Positions 7,051 to 13,242 of a stretch of 19,208 nt of DNA are shown here, in pieces (positions within the stretch are counted from its first letter, which is position 1; every line of letters begins with the position of its first letter). A program made the position numbers and the translations under genes. The stretch lies in NCBI GenBank assembly GCA_045631305.1, contig JAZQUM010000053.1:1-19208 (forward strand), given 5' to 3'. The notes beneath the pieces were generated by a model. That model saw only the letters and a list, made by a program, of their open reading frames with translations. It had not been told where the DNA came from and did no database searches. This DNA comes from JAZQUM01 sp045631305 (GTDB taxonomy: Bacteria > Bacillota > Clostridia > Oscillospirales > Oscillospiraceae).

Positions 7051-7079
7051 TTGACTTTCCCGCCCTCTTTCGTTACAAT
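7051..7079 (+). promoter_or_regulatory. Sigma-A-type promoter of rnpB
   Basis: TTGACT (7051-7056), a 17-base spacer and TACAAT (7074-7079) stand 6 bases upstream of the predicted 5' end of RNase P RNA at about 7086. Both boxes match the consensus at five of six. The promoter is divergent from and back to back with the murD promoter; their -35 boxes are 14 bases apart. Confidence 0.85.
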
Positions 7080-7085
7080 ATTTCT

Positions 7086-7429
7086 GCGAGTATGCCAGAC
7101 AGTCGCGGAAGCGAGCCGAAAGGCTGCTGATGAGGAAAGTCCGGGCTCCACAGGGCAAGGATAACGGGTAACGCCCGCCGAAGGCGACTTCAGGAAAAGT
7201 GCAACAGAGATATACCGCCGATCTTCGGGTCGGTAAGGGTGGAAAGGCGAGGTAAGAGCTCACCCATCGTATGGAGACATCACGATGCTGTAAACTCTAT
7301 CCGGAGCAACACCGGTATGGGAGCATATAGGTTGGCCCGACCGCTCCCGGGGTGGCTTGATCGTGCCGGCAACGGTACGGCTAGATAGATGACTGTCTAA
7401 GACAGAACCCGGCTTACAGACATGCTCGC
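7086..7429 (+). ncRNA. rnpB: RNase P RNA, A-type (ancestral)
   Basis: This is the catalytic RNA that trims 5' leaders from precursor tRNAs. The ends pair as helix P1: GCGAGTATG at 7086-7094 with CATGCTCGC at 7421-7429, with one G-U pair. Inside are the conserved blocks GAGGAAAGTCCGGGCTCC (about 7132-7149), AACGGGTAACGCCCG, AGTGCAACAGAGA, GGTAAGGGTGGAAAGGCG, GGTAAGAGCTCACC, and the 3' core GATGACTGTCTAAGACAGAA followed by CCCGGCTTACAG. A GGT in the L15-like loop near 7331, the site that pairs with the tRNA CCA end, is present. The layout resembles the E. coli A-type rather than the Bacillus B-type, as is usual in Clostridia. A promoter precedes it and a terminator follows within 10 bases. Confidence 0.97.
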
Positions 7430-7437
7430 GTGATATG

Positions 7438-7475
7438 AAAAGGACACCGTAGAAACGGTGTCCTTTTCTTTTTCT
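7438..7475 (+). terminator. Rho-independent terminator of rnpB
   Basis: A perfect 12-base stem (7438-7449 with 7456-7467) and a 6-base loop are followed by CTTTTTCTC. Its tail reaches the stop codon of the convergent MocR gene. Four Ts also follow the stem on the minus strand, so it may stop that gene too. Confidence 0.9.
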
Positions 7476-8872
7476 CATGCCAGCGCCTGCTCCATGGCGC
7501 AAATGATACTTCCGATCTTCTCAGGTTCAATGGAAGCATAGTTGATCACAAGACAGCGGCTCTCCTGCTTTGCTTCCCATGCGGCAAAATAATCCCGCAA
7601 AAGGCGCACCCGCAACCCTTCTTTTTCAAGGCGGGCAGTAAGTTGGGCATCGGTAAGCTTGCTTTTTACCTGCAAAAGGAAGTGCAGCCCCGCGTCTGCT
7701 TCCAGAATAGTAACTTTATCCTTCAGTCCGGAATTCTCAATGGCGTCACTGAGAGATTCGCAAAGACCGCGGTAATATTTTCTTGCGCGGTTCAGGTGCT
7801 TTTCAAAGTACCCCTCAGCAATGAAAGACGCCAGCGCGCTCTGATCCAGCACAGGTACGGTGCAGGCATAAAAAGAGAGTTTTTCTGCAAAACGCTCCAT
7901 CAACTCCCGCGGCAGGATCATATAGCTCACACGCATGGAGGGAGACAAACTCTTGGAAAAGGTATTCATATAAATCACCCGCCCCCGGGTATCAAGGCTC
8001 TGCAGCGTAGGAATAGGTCGGCCTGAAAAGCGGAACTCACAGTCATAGTCATCTTCCAGAATATAGCGGTCCTCCCCTGCCGCGGCCCACTGCAAAAGCT
8101 CCATGCGCCGCTTAGCTGCCGTCACAATACCCGTGGGGAAATGATGGGAGGGCGAAATGTGCAGCACCTGGGGCTTTTTTTCTGCCAGTGCCTCCATGCT
8201 GACGCCAAGGCTGTCCAGCGGAATATTCACTGTAGAAACGCCGTTTGCCTGGAATACTCGCTCTACTTTGCGGTAGCCGGGTTCTTCCACGCCATAGCAA
8301 AGATCGCGACCCAAAAGCTGAATAATCAAGTGATAGAGATACTCTGTCCCTGCGCCGATGACGATCTCTTCGGGAGAAACCTCCATGCCGCGGAAGCGAT
8401 AAAGATAATCGCTGATGGCTTGCCGCAGAGATAAAAGACCTGCGTAAGGTGCAGGGCGCACAAACGGCTCATCCATAATCACACGGCGCACCGTCCGTGC
8501 CCATACCGCATAGGGAAAGCAGCGCTCGCTGATGTGGTTCTGAGTAAGATCTGCCATGGTTTCCGCCGCCAGAACGCCATCTTTTTCCTCGCGCTCGCCC
8601 CTGGGTTTCTTCTCGTTGGCTTCGAAGCTTCCCACGTCTTCGGCAAAGTAACCTTTTTTCTCTTTGGAATAAATGTAACCTTCTGCCAGAAGCTGAGCAT
8701 AGGCATTTTCCACTGTGATTTTACTGACGGAGAGATGCTCAGCAAGGGTGCGCTTGGAGGGCAGCTTTTCGTCCTTTTTCAGCCGCCCTGCAAGAATATC
8801 TTCCCGAATCAGCTGATAGAGATATTCATACATGGGCACTTTTCCGTGAGCGCTGAGATCATATGTCAGCAT
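7475..8872 (-). CDS. MocR-family transcriptional regulator (GntR helix-turn-helix fused to a PLP aminotransferase-like domain)
   Basis: The 465 residues begin with a GntR-type winged helix (about 12-77): P-M-Y-E-Y-L-Y, then L-P-S-K-R-T-L-A and V-S-K-I-T-V-E-N-A-Y. A linker rich in Glu and Lys (about 82-100) follows, then a type I aminotransferase fold. This contains P-S-H-H-F-P-T-G near 241-248, E-D-D-Y-D-C-E-F near 273-280 with the Asp that contacts the PLP pyridine, and S-K-S-L-S-P with the Schiff-base Lys307. The layout matches PdxR, GabR and similar regulators that sense PLP or an amino-containing ligand. No pdxST, gab or divergent target gene lies next to it, so the target is unknown. 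It has its own promoter and an AGAGGAGGGG ribosome binding site, and is convergent to rnpB. Confidence 0.92.
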   Translation of the reverse strand: MLTYDLSAHGKVPMYEYLYQLIREDILAGRLKKDEKLPSKRTLAEHLSVSKITVENAYAQLLAEGYIYSKEKKGYFAEDVGSFEANEKKPRGEREEKDGVLAAETMADLTQNHISERCFPYAVWARTVRRVIMDEPFVRPAPYAGLLSLRQAISDYLYRFRGMEVSPEEIVIGAGTEYLYHLIIQLLGRDLCYGVEEPGYRKVERVFQANGVSTVNIPLDSLGVSMEALAEKKPQVLHISPSHHFPTGIVTAAKRRMELLQWAAAGEDRYILEDDYDCEFRFSGRPIPTLQSLDTRGRVIYMNTFSKSLSPSMRVSYMILPRELMERFAEKLSFYACTVPVLDQSALASFIAEGYFEKHLNRARKYYRGLCESLSDAIENSGLKDKVTILEADAGLHFLLQVKSKLTDAQLTARLEKEGLRVRLLRDYFAAWEAKQESRCLVINYASIEPEKIGSIICAMEQALA

Positions 8873-8930
8873 GTTTTTCCCCTCCTCTGGCCGTGTTGAA
8901 ATAAGCGGAATTCATCATCTTGATAATGCC

Positions 8931-8959
8931 AGTATAGCACTTTCCCGCCCCCGCGGCAA
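8931..8959 (-). promoter_or_regulatory. Putative promoter of the MocR-type regulator gene
   Basis: TTGCCG (8954-8959), a 17-base GC-rich spacer and TATACT (8931-8936) on the minus strand lie about 60 bases upstream of the ATG. The -35 box directly adjoins the T-run of the yebC terminator. Confidence 0.65.
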
Positions 8960-8960
8960 C

Positions 8961-8992
8961 AAAAAAAGACGCCATCATCGATGGCGTCTTTT
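8961..8992 (-). terminator. Rho-independent terminator of the trmK-nif3-yebC unit
   Basis: A 13-base perfect stem (8964-8976 with 8980-8992) with a 3-base loop is followed on the minus strand by seven Ts (8967 down to 8961). It lies 14 bases after the yebC stop. Confidence 0.9.
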
Positions 8993-9006
8993 CTATTGCT
9001 TTTAAA

Positions 9007-9741
9007 TTAGTCCTGATCCCAGTTGTGCCAAACGTTCTGAACGTCGTCGTTGTCTTCCAGGTGGCTCAGGAGCTTTTCCATCATCTTGATGTTGTCTTCG
9101 CCTTCCAGCTTCTGATAGTTCTGGGGAACCATTTCCACTTCAGCGCTCATGAAGGTATAGCCCTTAGCTTCCAGAGCAGAGAGAACAGCGGGGAAATCGT
9201 CGGGTTCGGTGGTTACTTCGAATACAGGACCGTCAGCTTCGAAATCGCTGGCACCGGAATCCAGAGCATCCATCATAACAACTTCTTCATCCAGGTCTTC
9301 GTCTTCATTGTTGATAACGATCACGCCCTTGCGGTCGAAGGACCAGGATACACAGCCCTGTGCGCCCAGGTTGCCGCCGAACTTATCGAAATAGTGGCGA
9401 ACTTCGGGAGCGGTACGGCTGCGGTTGTCGGTAAGAGCTTCTACGATAACAGCAACGCCGCAGGGGCCGTAGCCTTCGTAAGTAACGGATTCGTAGTTAT
9501 CGGTGTTGCCTGCACCCAGAGCCTTGTCGATGGTGCGCTTGATGTTATCGTTGGGCATGTTTACAGCCTTTGCCTTGGAGATAACAGTTGCCAGACGGGA
9601 GTTGTTGGCGGGGTCGCCGCTGCCGCCCTGCTTAACAGCAACAATGATTTCCTTTGCGATCTTGGTGAAAGCTGCGCTGCGCTTAGCGTCTGCTGCACCC
9701 TTGGTTTTCTGAATATTGTGCCACTTGGAATGACCGGACAT
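9007..9741 (-). CDS. yebC: YebC/TACO1 family protein (PmpR-type regulator or translation factor)
   Basis: The start MSGHSKWHNIQKTKGAADAK is the hallmark of the family, and 244 residues is the standard length. Family blocks A-F-T-K-I-A-K-E-I near 24 and M-P-N-D-N-I-K-R near 77 are present. Members have been described as DNA-binding regulators and, more recently, as factors that relieve ribosome stalling; mitochondrial TACO1 activates translation. The C-terminal half is acidic, with E-D-E-D-L-D-E-E near 158-165. An AAGGAG ribosome binding site lies 8 bases before the ATG. It is the last gene of a three-gene unit after trmK and nif3 and is followed by a strong terminator. In many Bacillota yebC lies next to ruvC; here the two are about 6.5 kb apart. 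Confidence 0.96.
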   Translation of the reverse strand: MSGHSKWHNIQKTKGAADAKRSAAFTKIAKEIIVAVKQGGSGDPANNSRLATVISKAKAVNMPNDNIKRTIDKALGAGNTDNYESVTYEGYGPCGVAVIVEALTDNRSRTAPEVRHYFDKFGGNLGAQGCVSWSFDRKGVIVINNEDEDLDEEVVMMDALDSGASDFEADGPVFEVTTEPDDFPAVLSALEAKGYTFMSAEVEMVPQNYQKLEGEDNIKMMEKLLSHLEDNDDVQNVWHNWDQD

Positions 9742-9758
9742 AATTCAAATCTCCTTAC

Positions 9759-10532
9759 TTACATGTAATATTGAATGACCTCTTTGTGGACGGTCGATTT
9801 TACGGTTTCAATTTCGGGGAAGTTTTCCTTCAGATACTCACACACCACAGGGCAAATCACATCTTCCGTGGGGAAATGGCCCGCATCGATGAGATTGAGA
9901 CCGTGGGTATCGAGGAACGTGTGGTAAGAAAGGTCGCTGGTGACAAACGTATCACAGCCCTTTTCCATTGCCACGCCAATATAATCGTCGCACGCGCCGC
10001 CGCCAACCGCAACCCGCAGCACCTTTTTGCCGCCATCACGGTAACGAAGGCCGTTAGAACTTAAAGATTTTACCACAAAAGGCAGGAATTCGGCAAGAGG
10101 AATTTCATATTTTAAGGTACCAATTCTGCCGATTTTATCCTCTCCCAGGGGTTCTGTGTCAGAAAGGCCCAGTTTTTGTGCCAAAATATCGTTAACGCCG
10201 CCCTCTGCCGCGTCCAGATTGGTGTGCATGCAGATAGCCGCGATGCCCTTCTGGATCAGCTTCATTAAAATGCGGCCCTGTGCATTATCTTCCCGCACCG
10301 ACTGCACCGCGTGCCAGCGGCAGTTCATCACAGGATGGTGGGCAACGATGAGGTCTGCTCCCAGCTCCACAGCTTCGTTTACCACCTCTTCGGTGATATC
10401 CAGCGACACCAGGATCTTTTTTACCTCGGCTTCGCTGTCACCCACCAAGTGGCCCACATTGTCCCAATCGGCAGCCAGTTCTTTGGGCGCCCATGCATAA
10501 AGGGCATTTTCAATGTCTTTTACCCGACTCAT
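9759..10532 (-). CDS. NIF3-family dinuclear metal protein (YqfO/YbgI type)
   Basis: The 257-residue protein carries the family's metal ligands: H-H-P at 65-67, H-T-N-L-D at 103-107, and the C-terminal H-F-P-T-E with His219 and Glu223. A-D-W-D-N-V-G near 21 and V-G-G-G-A near 177 are also family marks. It is the short form, without the PII-like insert of Bacillus subtilis YqfO (about 370 residues). The family is annotated as GTP cyclohydrolase I type 2, but that activity is uncertain and the cellular role is unresolved. Its start overlaps the trmK stop by four bases. The trmK-nif3 pairing is widely conserved in Bacillota and supports both calls. Confidence 0.93.
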   Translation of the reverse strand: MSRVKDIENALYAWAPKELAADWDNVGHLVGDSEAEVKKILVSLDITEEVVNEAVELGADLIVAHHPVMNCRWHAVQSVREDNAQGRILMKLIQKGIAAICMHTNLDAAEGGVNDILAQKLGLSDTEPLGEDKIGRIGTLKYEIPLAEFLPFVVKSLSSNGLRYRDGGKKVLRVAVGGGACDDYIGVAMEKGCDTFVTSDLSYHTFLDTHGLNLIDAGHFPTEDVICPVVCEYLKENFPEIETVKSTVHKEVIQYYM

Positions 10533-11230
10533 GCCTTTCCCTCCATCATGCTTTTGAGTTCTTCCAGCGCAGCGAAAACCTCCTGCGCTTTGCGCTCTGC
10601 TGCCGCATCACGACCACGCTTGAGCCCTTCATAGGCTCTCTCCAGCCGCGCGCGCTGAATGGCAAGATAGTCACTCCACAAAGGGTCATGCTGCAGTTTC
10701 ACACCACCGTGGATCTCGCCCGCGGAAAGGGGTTTGCTCTCCCCTGCTTTTACGATGAAAATGGGATAGAGCACTTCCTTATCCCACACAAGATGCTCGG
10801 AAACGAAGAAATAGCCATTTTCCGTCAGCCATTTGCGAAGAAATTCCTGCTTACTCATAGGCTGTAACAGTAAAGTGATATCACTTTGCAGCAGCCAGGG
10901 CGCAGCAGTTAAGATGGTAGCAATAGTCTCGCCGCCCATGCCTGCGATGACCACGGAATCCACTTCTTCAGCACGGATCAGATCAAGGCCGCCGCAAAGG
11001 CGGAATCCGATATTTTCCGTAATGCCAAATTCCTTTGCCGTGCGCCGCGCGTGTTCCAGCGGTTCCACATTAATGTCGGAAGCGATGGCGGAGCTGATTT
11101 TCTTCTCCTGCAGGAGATACACAGGAAGATAGCCGTGGTCGGTGCCCACATCGGCAATACGTGCGCCGTCTGCCACCAGATCAGCCAGCGCCTGTAAGCG
11201 CGGCTGCAGTATCAGTTTTTTCTCTTCCAT
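10529..11230 (-). CDS. trmK: tRNA (adenine(22)-N1)-methyltransferase TrmK
   Basis: Starting at the ATG at 11230, the protein has 233 residues and begins M-E-E-K-K-L-I-L-Q-P-R-L, a typical TrmK N-terminus. The SAM-binding motif I is I-A-D-V-G-T-D-H-G-Y-L-P near 25-36, followed by A-S-D-I-N near 48 and the catalytic-domain block V-I-A-G-M-G-G-E-T-I. A coiled C-terminal tail rich in Lys, Arg and Glu follows, as in Bacillus subtilis TrmK (YqfN), which methylates A22 of tRNAs. A GGAGGG ribosome binding site lies 5 bases before this ATG, so the open frame extending to 11323 is not needed. In B. subtilis the gene also sits beside nif3 and near sigA. No clear minus-strand promoter was found. Confidence 0.94.
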   Translation of the reverse strand: MEEKKLILQPRLQALADLVADGARIADVGTDHGYLPVYLLQEKKISSAIASDINVEPLEHARRTAKEFGITENIGFRLCGGLDLIRAEEVDSVVIAGMGGETIATILTAAPWLLQSDITLLLQPMSKQEFLRKWLTENGYFFVSEHLVWDKEVLYPIFIVKAGESKPLSAGEIHGGVKLQHDPLWSDYLAIQRARLERAYEGLKRGRDAAAERKAQEVFAALEELKSMMEGKA

Positions 11231-11242
11231 ATCATCCCTCCG

Positions 11243-11271
11243 TTGACACGCCCTTCCCCGTTGGTTAAACT
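11243..11271 (+). promoter_or_regulatory. Putative promoter of thpR
   Basis: TTGACA (11243-11248), a 17-base spacer and TAAACT (11266-11271) precede the thpR ATG by 21 bases. The -35 box is perfect and the -10 box matches four of six. Confidence 0.65.
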
Positions 11272-11292
11272 GGGAGAAAGGAGCGTGATACC

Positions 11293-11805
11293 ATGCGTCT
11301 TTTTGTTGCATTAACATTTCCACCCGCCGTTCATTCCGCGCTGCTTCGCGCGCAGAACGCTTTGAGAAAACAAGGCCGCGGCAATTTCACACGGGAAGAA
11401 AATCTCCATCTCACTTTGGCCTTCATCGGCGAAACGGACCGCGTGGAAGAAGCTCGCGCCGCAGTGCAGGAGATCACATCCTCCCCTGCCGCGCTGCAAT
11501 TTTCCAAAGCGGGTGCCTTTGATGATCTCATCTGGGTAGGAGCTGAACTCTCGCCATCTTTGGCCGTCTTGCAGCGTGAGGTGGCGCAGCGGCTGAAAGA
11601 CCACGGCTTTTCTTTAGAAAAGCGTGCTTTCCGCCCCCATATCACTCTCTGCCGCCGTTTCGCGCCTTACGGCAAGCGAGACCTCGCCGCGGTGGAACAA
11701 GCCCTTGGCAAAGCAAATTGCCGTGCAGAACGGGTCATTTTGATGGAATCTCTCCGTGTGGACGGAAAACTGCTTTACCGCCCTGTGGAAACGAAAAAAT
11801 TATAG
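11293..11805 (+). CDS. thpR: RNA 2',3'-cyclic phosphodiesterase (2H phosphoesterase, LigT type)
   Basis: The protein of 170 residues begins M-R-L-F-V-A-L, standard for the family, and has the two catalytic HxTx motifs, H39-L-T-L and H116-I-T-L. Enzymes of this family open 2',3'-cyclic phosphates at RNA ends to 2'-phosphates, and were first named for a 2'-5' RNA ligase activity. Its physiological substrate in bacteria is unclear. An AAAGGAG ribosome binding site lies 8 bases before the ATG. It is the only protein gene on the plus strand, is divergent from trmK, and has its own promoter and a strong terminator, so it is a single-gene unit. Confidence 0.94.
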   Translation: MRLFVALTFPPAVHSALLRAQNALRKQGRGNFTREENLHLTLAFIGETDRVEEARAAVQEITSSPAALQFSKAGAFDDLIWVGAELSPSLAVLQREVAQRLKDHGFSLEKRAFRPHITLCRRFAPYGKRDLAAVEQALGKANCRAERVILMESLRVDGKLLYRPVETKKL

Positions 11806-11816
11806 GTTTCAAGAAC

Positions 11817-11856
11817 GAACGCATACGGAAAATTCCGTATGCGTTCTTGTTTTTTT
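11817..11856 (+). terminator. Rho-independent terminator of thpR
   Basis: A 14-base perfect inverted repeat (11817-11830 with 11833-11846) is followed by TTG and seven Ts. The T-run overlaps the stop codon of the convergent DUF1858 gene. The minus-strand side has no T-run, so it looks mainly one-way. Confidence 0.9.
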
Positions 11857-12055
11857 ACTTGTTAGCCTCTTCGTTGATGAGGGCCAGCAGCTTTTCGCAA
11901 TCAACACCGTGTACCATGCAAGCTTCTTCTACGGTTTCGCCGCGGGAAGCAGGGCAACCCAGGCAATGCATGCCGATGGAAAGGAAAATGGGCGCGGTCT
12001 GGGGAGCCAGATCGAGAATATCGCCAATAATGGTATCTTTGGTAATTTCAACCAT
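11855..12055 (-). CDS. Small DUF1858 domain protein with a CxxC pair
   Basis: From the ATG at 12055, which has a GGAGG site 8 bases upstream, the protein has 66 residues. It is almost entirely a DUF1858 domain: I-T-K-D-T-I-I-G-D-I-L near the start, and the redox or metal pair in H-C-L-G-C-P near residues 30-35 (Cys31, Cys34). Related proteins are annotated as a redox-disulfide domain associated with the hybrid cluster protein. Their biochemical role is not established. The length fits the stand-alone form. A third Cys (46) and a fourth (53) are present. It has its own promoter, no hybrid cluster protein gene beside it, and is convergent with thpR. Confidence 0.88.
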   Translation of the reverse strand: MVEITKDTIIGDILDLAPQTAPIFLSIGMHCLGCPASRGETVEEACMVHGVDCEKLLALINEEANK

Positions 12056-12086
12056 GATGAGTTCCTCCGGTTCAATAGATGGATAT

Positions 12087-12115
12087 AGTATACCGCAAAA
12101 TTCTCTTTTTTTCAA
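12087..12115 (-). promoter_or_regulatory. Promoter of the DUF1858 gene
   Basis: On the minus strand TTGAAA (12110-12115), a 17-base AT-rich spacer and TATACT (12087-12092) lie 31 bases upstream of the ATG. Each box matches the consensus at five of six. Confidence 0.8.
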
Positions 12116-12142
12116 TATATGCAGCACAATTCCCTGTTAAAT

Positions 12143-12180
12143 GCGAAAAAAGAGGCGCTTGCCAAAGCAAGCGCCTCTTT
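12143..12180 (-). terminator. Rho-independent terminator after the zinc-ribbon gene
   Basis: A 14-base perfect stem (12149-12162 with 12167-12180), loop CAAA, with six or more Ts on the minus strand (12151 down to 12146). It lies 25 bases after the zinc-ribbon stop and would end the sigH transcript as well if the two genes are co-transcribed. Confidence 0.9.
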
Positions 12181-12205
12181 ATATAGCAAAAACAATCAGC
12201 CGAAA

Positions 12206-12484
12206 TTAGCCGTTTTCACGCATCTTAGCGAAGCAATCGCTGCAGTAAACGGGACGGTCAGACTTGGGTTCGAAAGGAACCTTAGCTTCGCCGCCGCAAG
12301 CTGCGCAAACTGCGGTGAAGAATTCACGGGGACCACGAGCAGCGTTCTTGCGAGCATCACGGCAAGCCTTGCAGCGCTGGGGCTCATTCTGGAAGCCGCG
12401 TTCAGCGTAGAATTCCTGTTCACCAGCGGTGAAAACGAATTCGTTACCGCATTCTTTGCATACTAAAGTCTTGTCTTCGTACAT
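12206..12484 (-). CDS. Small protein with two zinc-ribbon-like units (probable zinc-ribbon domain family)
   Basis: The 92-residue protein starts MYEDKTLVCKECGNEFVF and has G-E-Q-E-F-Y-A near 21-27, which I recognise as the probable zinc-ribbon domain found in many Clostridia. Four CxxC pairs (9/12, 38/41, 60/63, 81/84) could form two zinc sites. Function is unknown; a nucleic-acid or protein contact role is often guessed for such ribbons. An AGAGAGGG ribosome binding site precedes the ATG. It follows sigH by 72 bases, with no terminator or convincing promoter between them, so it may be read from the sigH promoters. The strong terminator after it closes the unit. Confidence 0.88.
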   Translation of the reverse strand: MYEDKTLVCKECGNEFVFTAGEQEFYAERGFQNEPQRCKACRDARKNAARGPREFFTAVCAACGGEAKVPFEPKSDRPVYCSDCFAKMRENG

Positions 12485-12556
12485 GTTGTTACCCTCTCTT
12501 TGAAAGATAAAATGATATATTGCGCTCAGCTTTCCGCTGATCTCGCCAAAAGGAAT

Positions 12557-13171
12557 TTACTGCGCGGATACCTTCCGTCTCACGCGCTGCACGGCGTTGT
12601 CCACCGATTTCAGGCTCCTGCCAACAAACTCTGCGATCTCCTGACAGGAGTAACCATCGAGATAATACCCTAAGATCTTTGCTTCAAACTCGGACAACTG
12701 CCTCCGCACACCGGAGAGAATGTGTTCCGCGTGTTCCCTGCTGATCACCTGCTCTTCGGGGCTGGAAGCCACCAGCTCAGGTGCCATCTGGGAAGCGGGA
12801 TCATGCTCAAAGAAAGGAGTATCCAAAGGGATCGATTGGTTAAGGGGCGTATGCTTATCGCAGTTGGCTGCGCGAAGCACACTGATAAGCTTATTGCGAA
12901 TACAGACTTCTGCAAAGGTGCGGAACGATGCGTTTTTGGAAGCATCGTACTCGCGGACTGCGTAAATGAGACCGACCATACCCTCCTGGATCAGATCCTC
13001 ACTGTCGCCGCCTGCCAAAAAGTAAGGCCGCGCACAGACACGCACCAAACGGTGGTATCTTGTCACAAGAATCTCCTCTGCCCTGCGGCTGCCGTTTGCC
13101 GCCTCACGGCAAAGGTCCTCATCAGCGAGAGAATCCAAAAGGATATCGCTATCATTGAAATCTCTATACAT
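12557..13171 (-). CDS. sigH: RNA polymerase sigma factor SigH (Spo0H)
   Basis: The 204 residues match SigH of sporulating Bacillota: a short N-terminal tail, sigma region 2 with Y-H-R-L-V-R-V-C-A-R-P-Y-F-L, D-L-I-Q-E-G-M-V-G-L near 60-69 and F-R-T-F-A-E-V-C-I-R-N, then the spacer H-T-P-L-N, and region 4 with L-D-G-Y-S-C-Q-E-I-A and K-S-V-D-N-A-V-Q-R-V-R-R-K at the C-terminus. SigH drives early sporulation and stationary-phase genes such as spo0A and spoIIA. The ATG at 13171 has no clear ribosome binding site; the only candidate is a weak ATAGG 10 bases upstream. Two promoters lie directly upstream, one with its -10 box 4 bases from the ATG. It follows glmM, whose stop is 71 bases away. Confidence 0.95.
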   Translation of the reverse strand: MYRDFNDSDILLDSLADEDLCREAANGSRRAEEILVTRYHRLVRVCARPYFLAGGDSEDLIQEGMVGLIYAVREYDASKNASFRTFAEVCIRNKLISVLRAANCDKHTPLNQSIPLDTPFFEHDPASQMAPELVASSPEEQVISREHAEHILSGVRRQLSEFEAKILGYYLDGYSCQEIAEFVGRSLKSVDNAVQRVRRKVSAQ

Positions 13172-13175
13172 CGAT

Positions 13176-13205
13176 ATTATACCTATTCTATAACGAAATT
13201 GTCAA
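13176..13205 (-). promoter_or_regulatory. sigH proximal promoter (P2), abutting the start codon
   Basis: TTGACA (13200-13205) and TATAAT (13176-13181) on the minus strand are both perfect consensus boxes, with an 18-base spacer. Only four bases separate the -10 box from the ATG, so transcription from here would begin at or within the start codon. Confidence 0.75.
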
Positions 13206-13208
13206 GTC

Positions 13209-13238
13209 ATTATAGGTTTTTTGTTCATATTTTGTTAA
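13209..13238 (-). promoter_or_regulatory. sigH distal promoter (P1)
   Basis: TTAACA (13233-13238), an 18-base spacer and a perfect TATAAT (13209-13214) on the minus strand, just after the glmM stop. The transcript would start near 13202, inside the -35 box of P2, and have a leader of about 30 bases. Polymerases could not occupy P1 and P2 at once. Confidence 0.7.
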
Positions 13239-13242
13239 ATAT

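Noticed and set aside
7033..7502. Small minus-strand open frames across the rnpB region
   Set aside because: They lie within the RNase P RNA, whose conserved core and paired ends are clear on the plus strand.
11855..12127. A longer start for the DUF1858 protein at 12127
   Set aside because: The extension would cover the promoter, has no ribosome binding site, and a good GGAGG site precedes the ATG at 12055.
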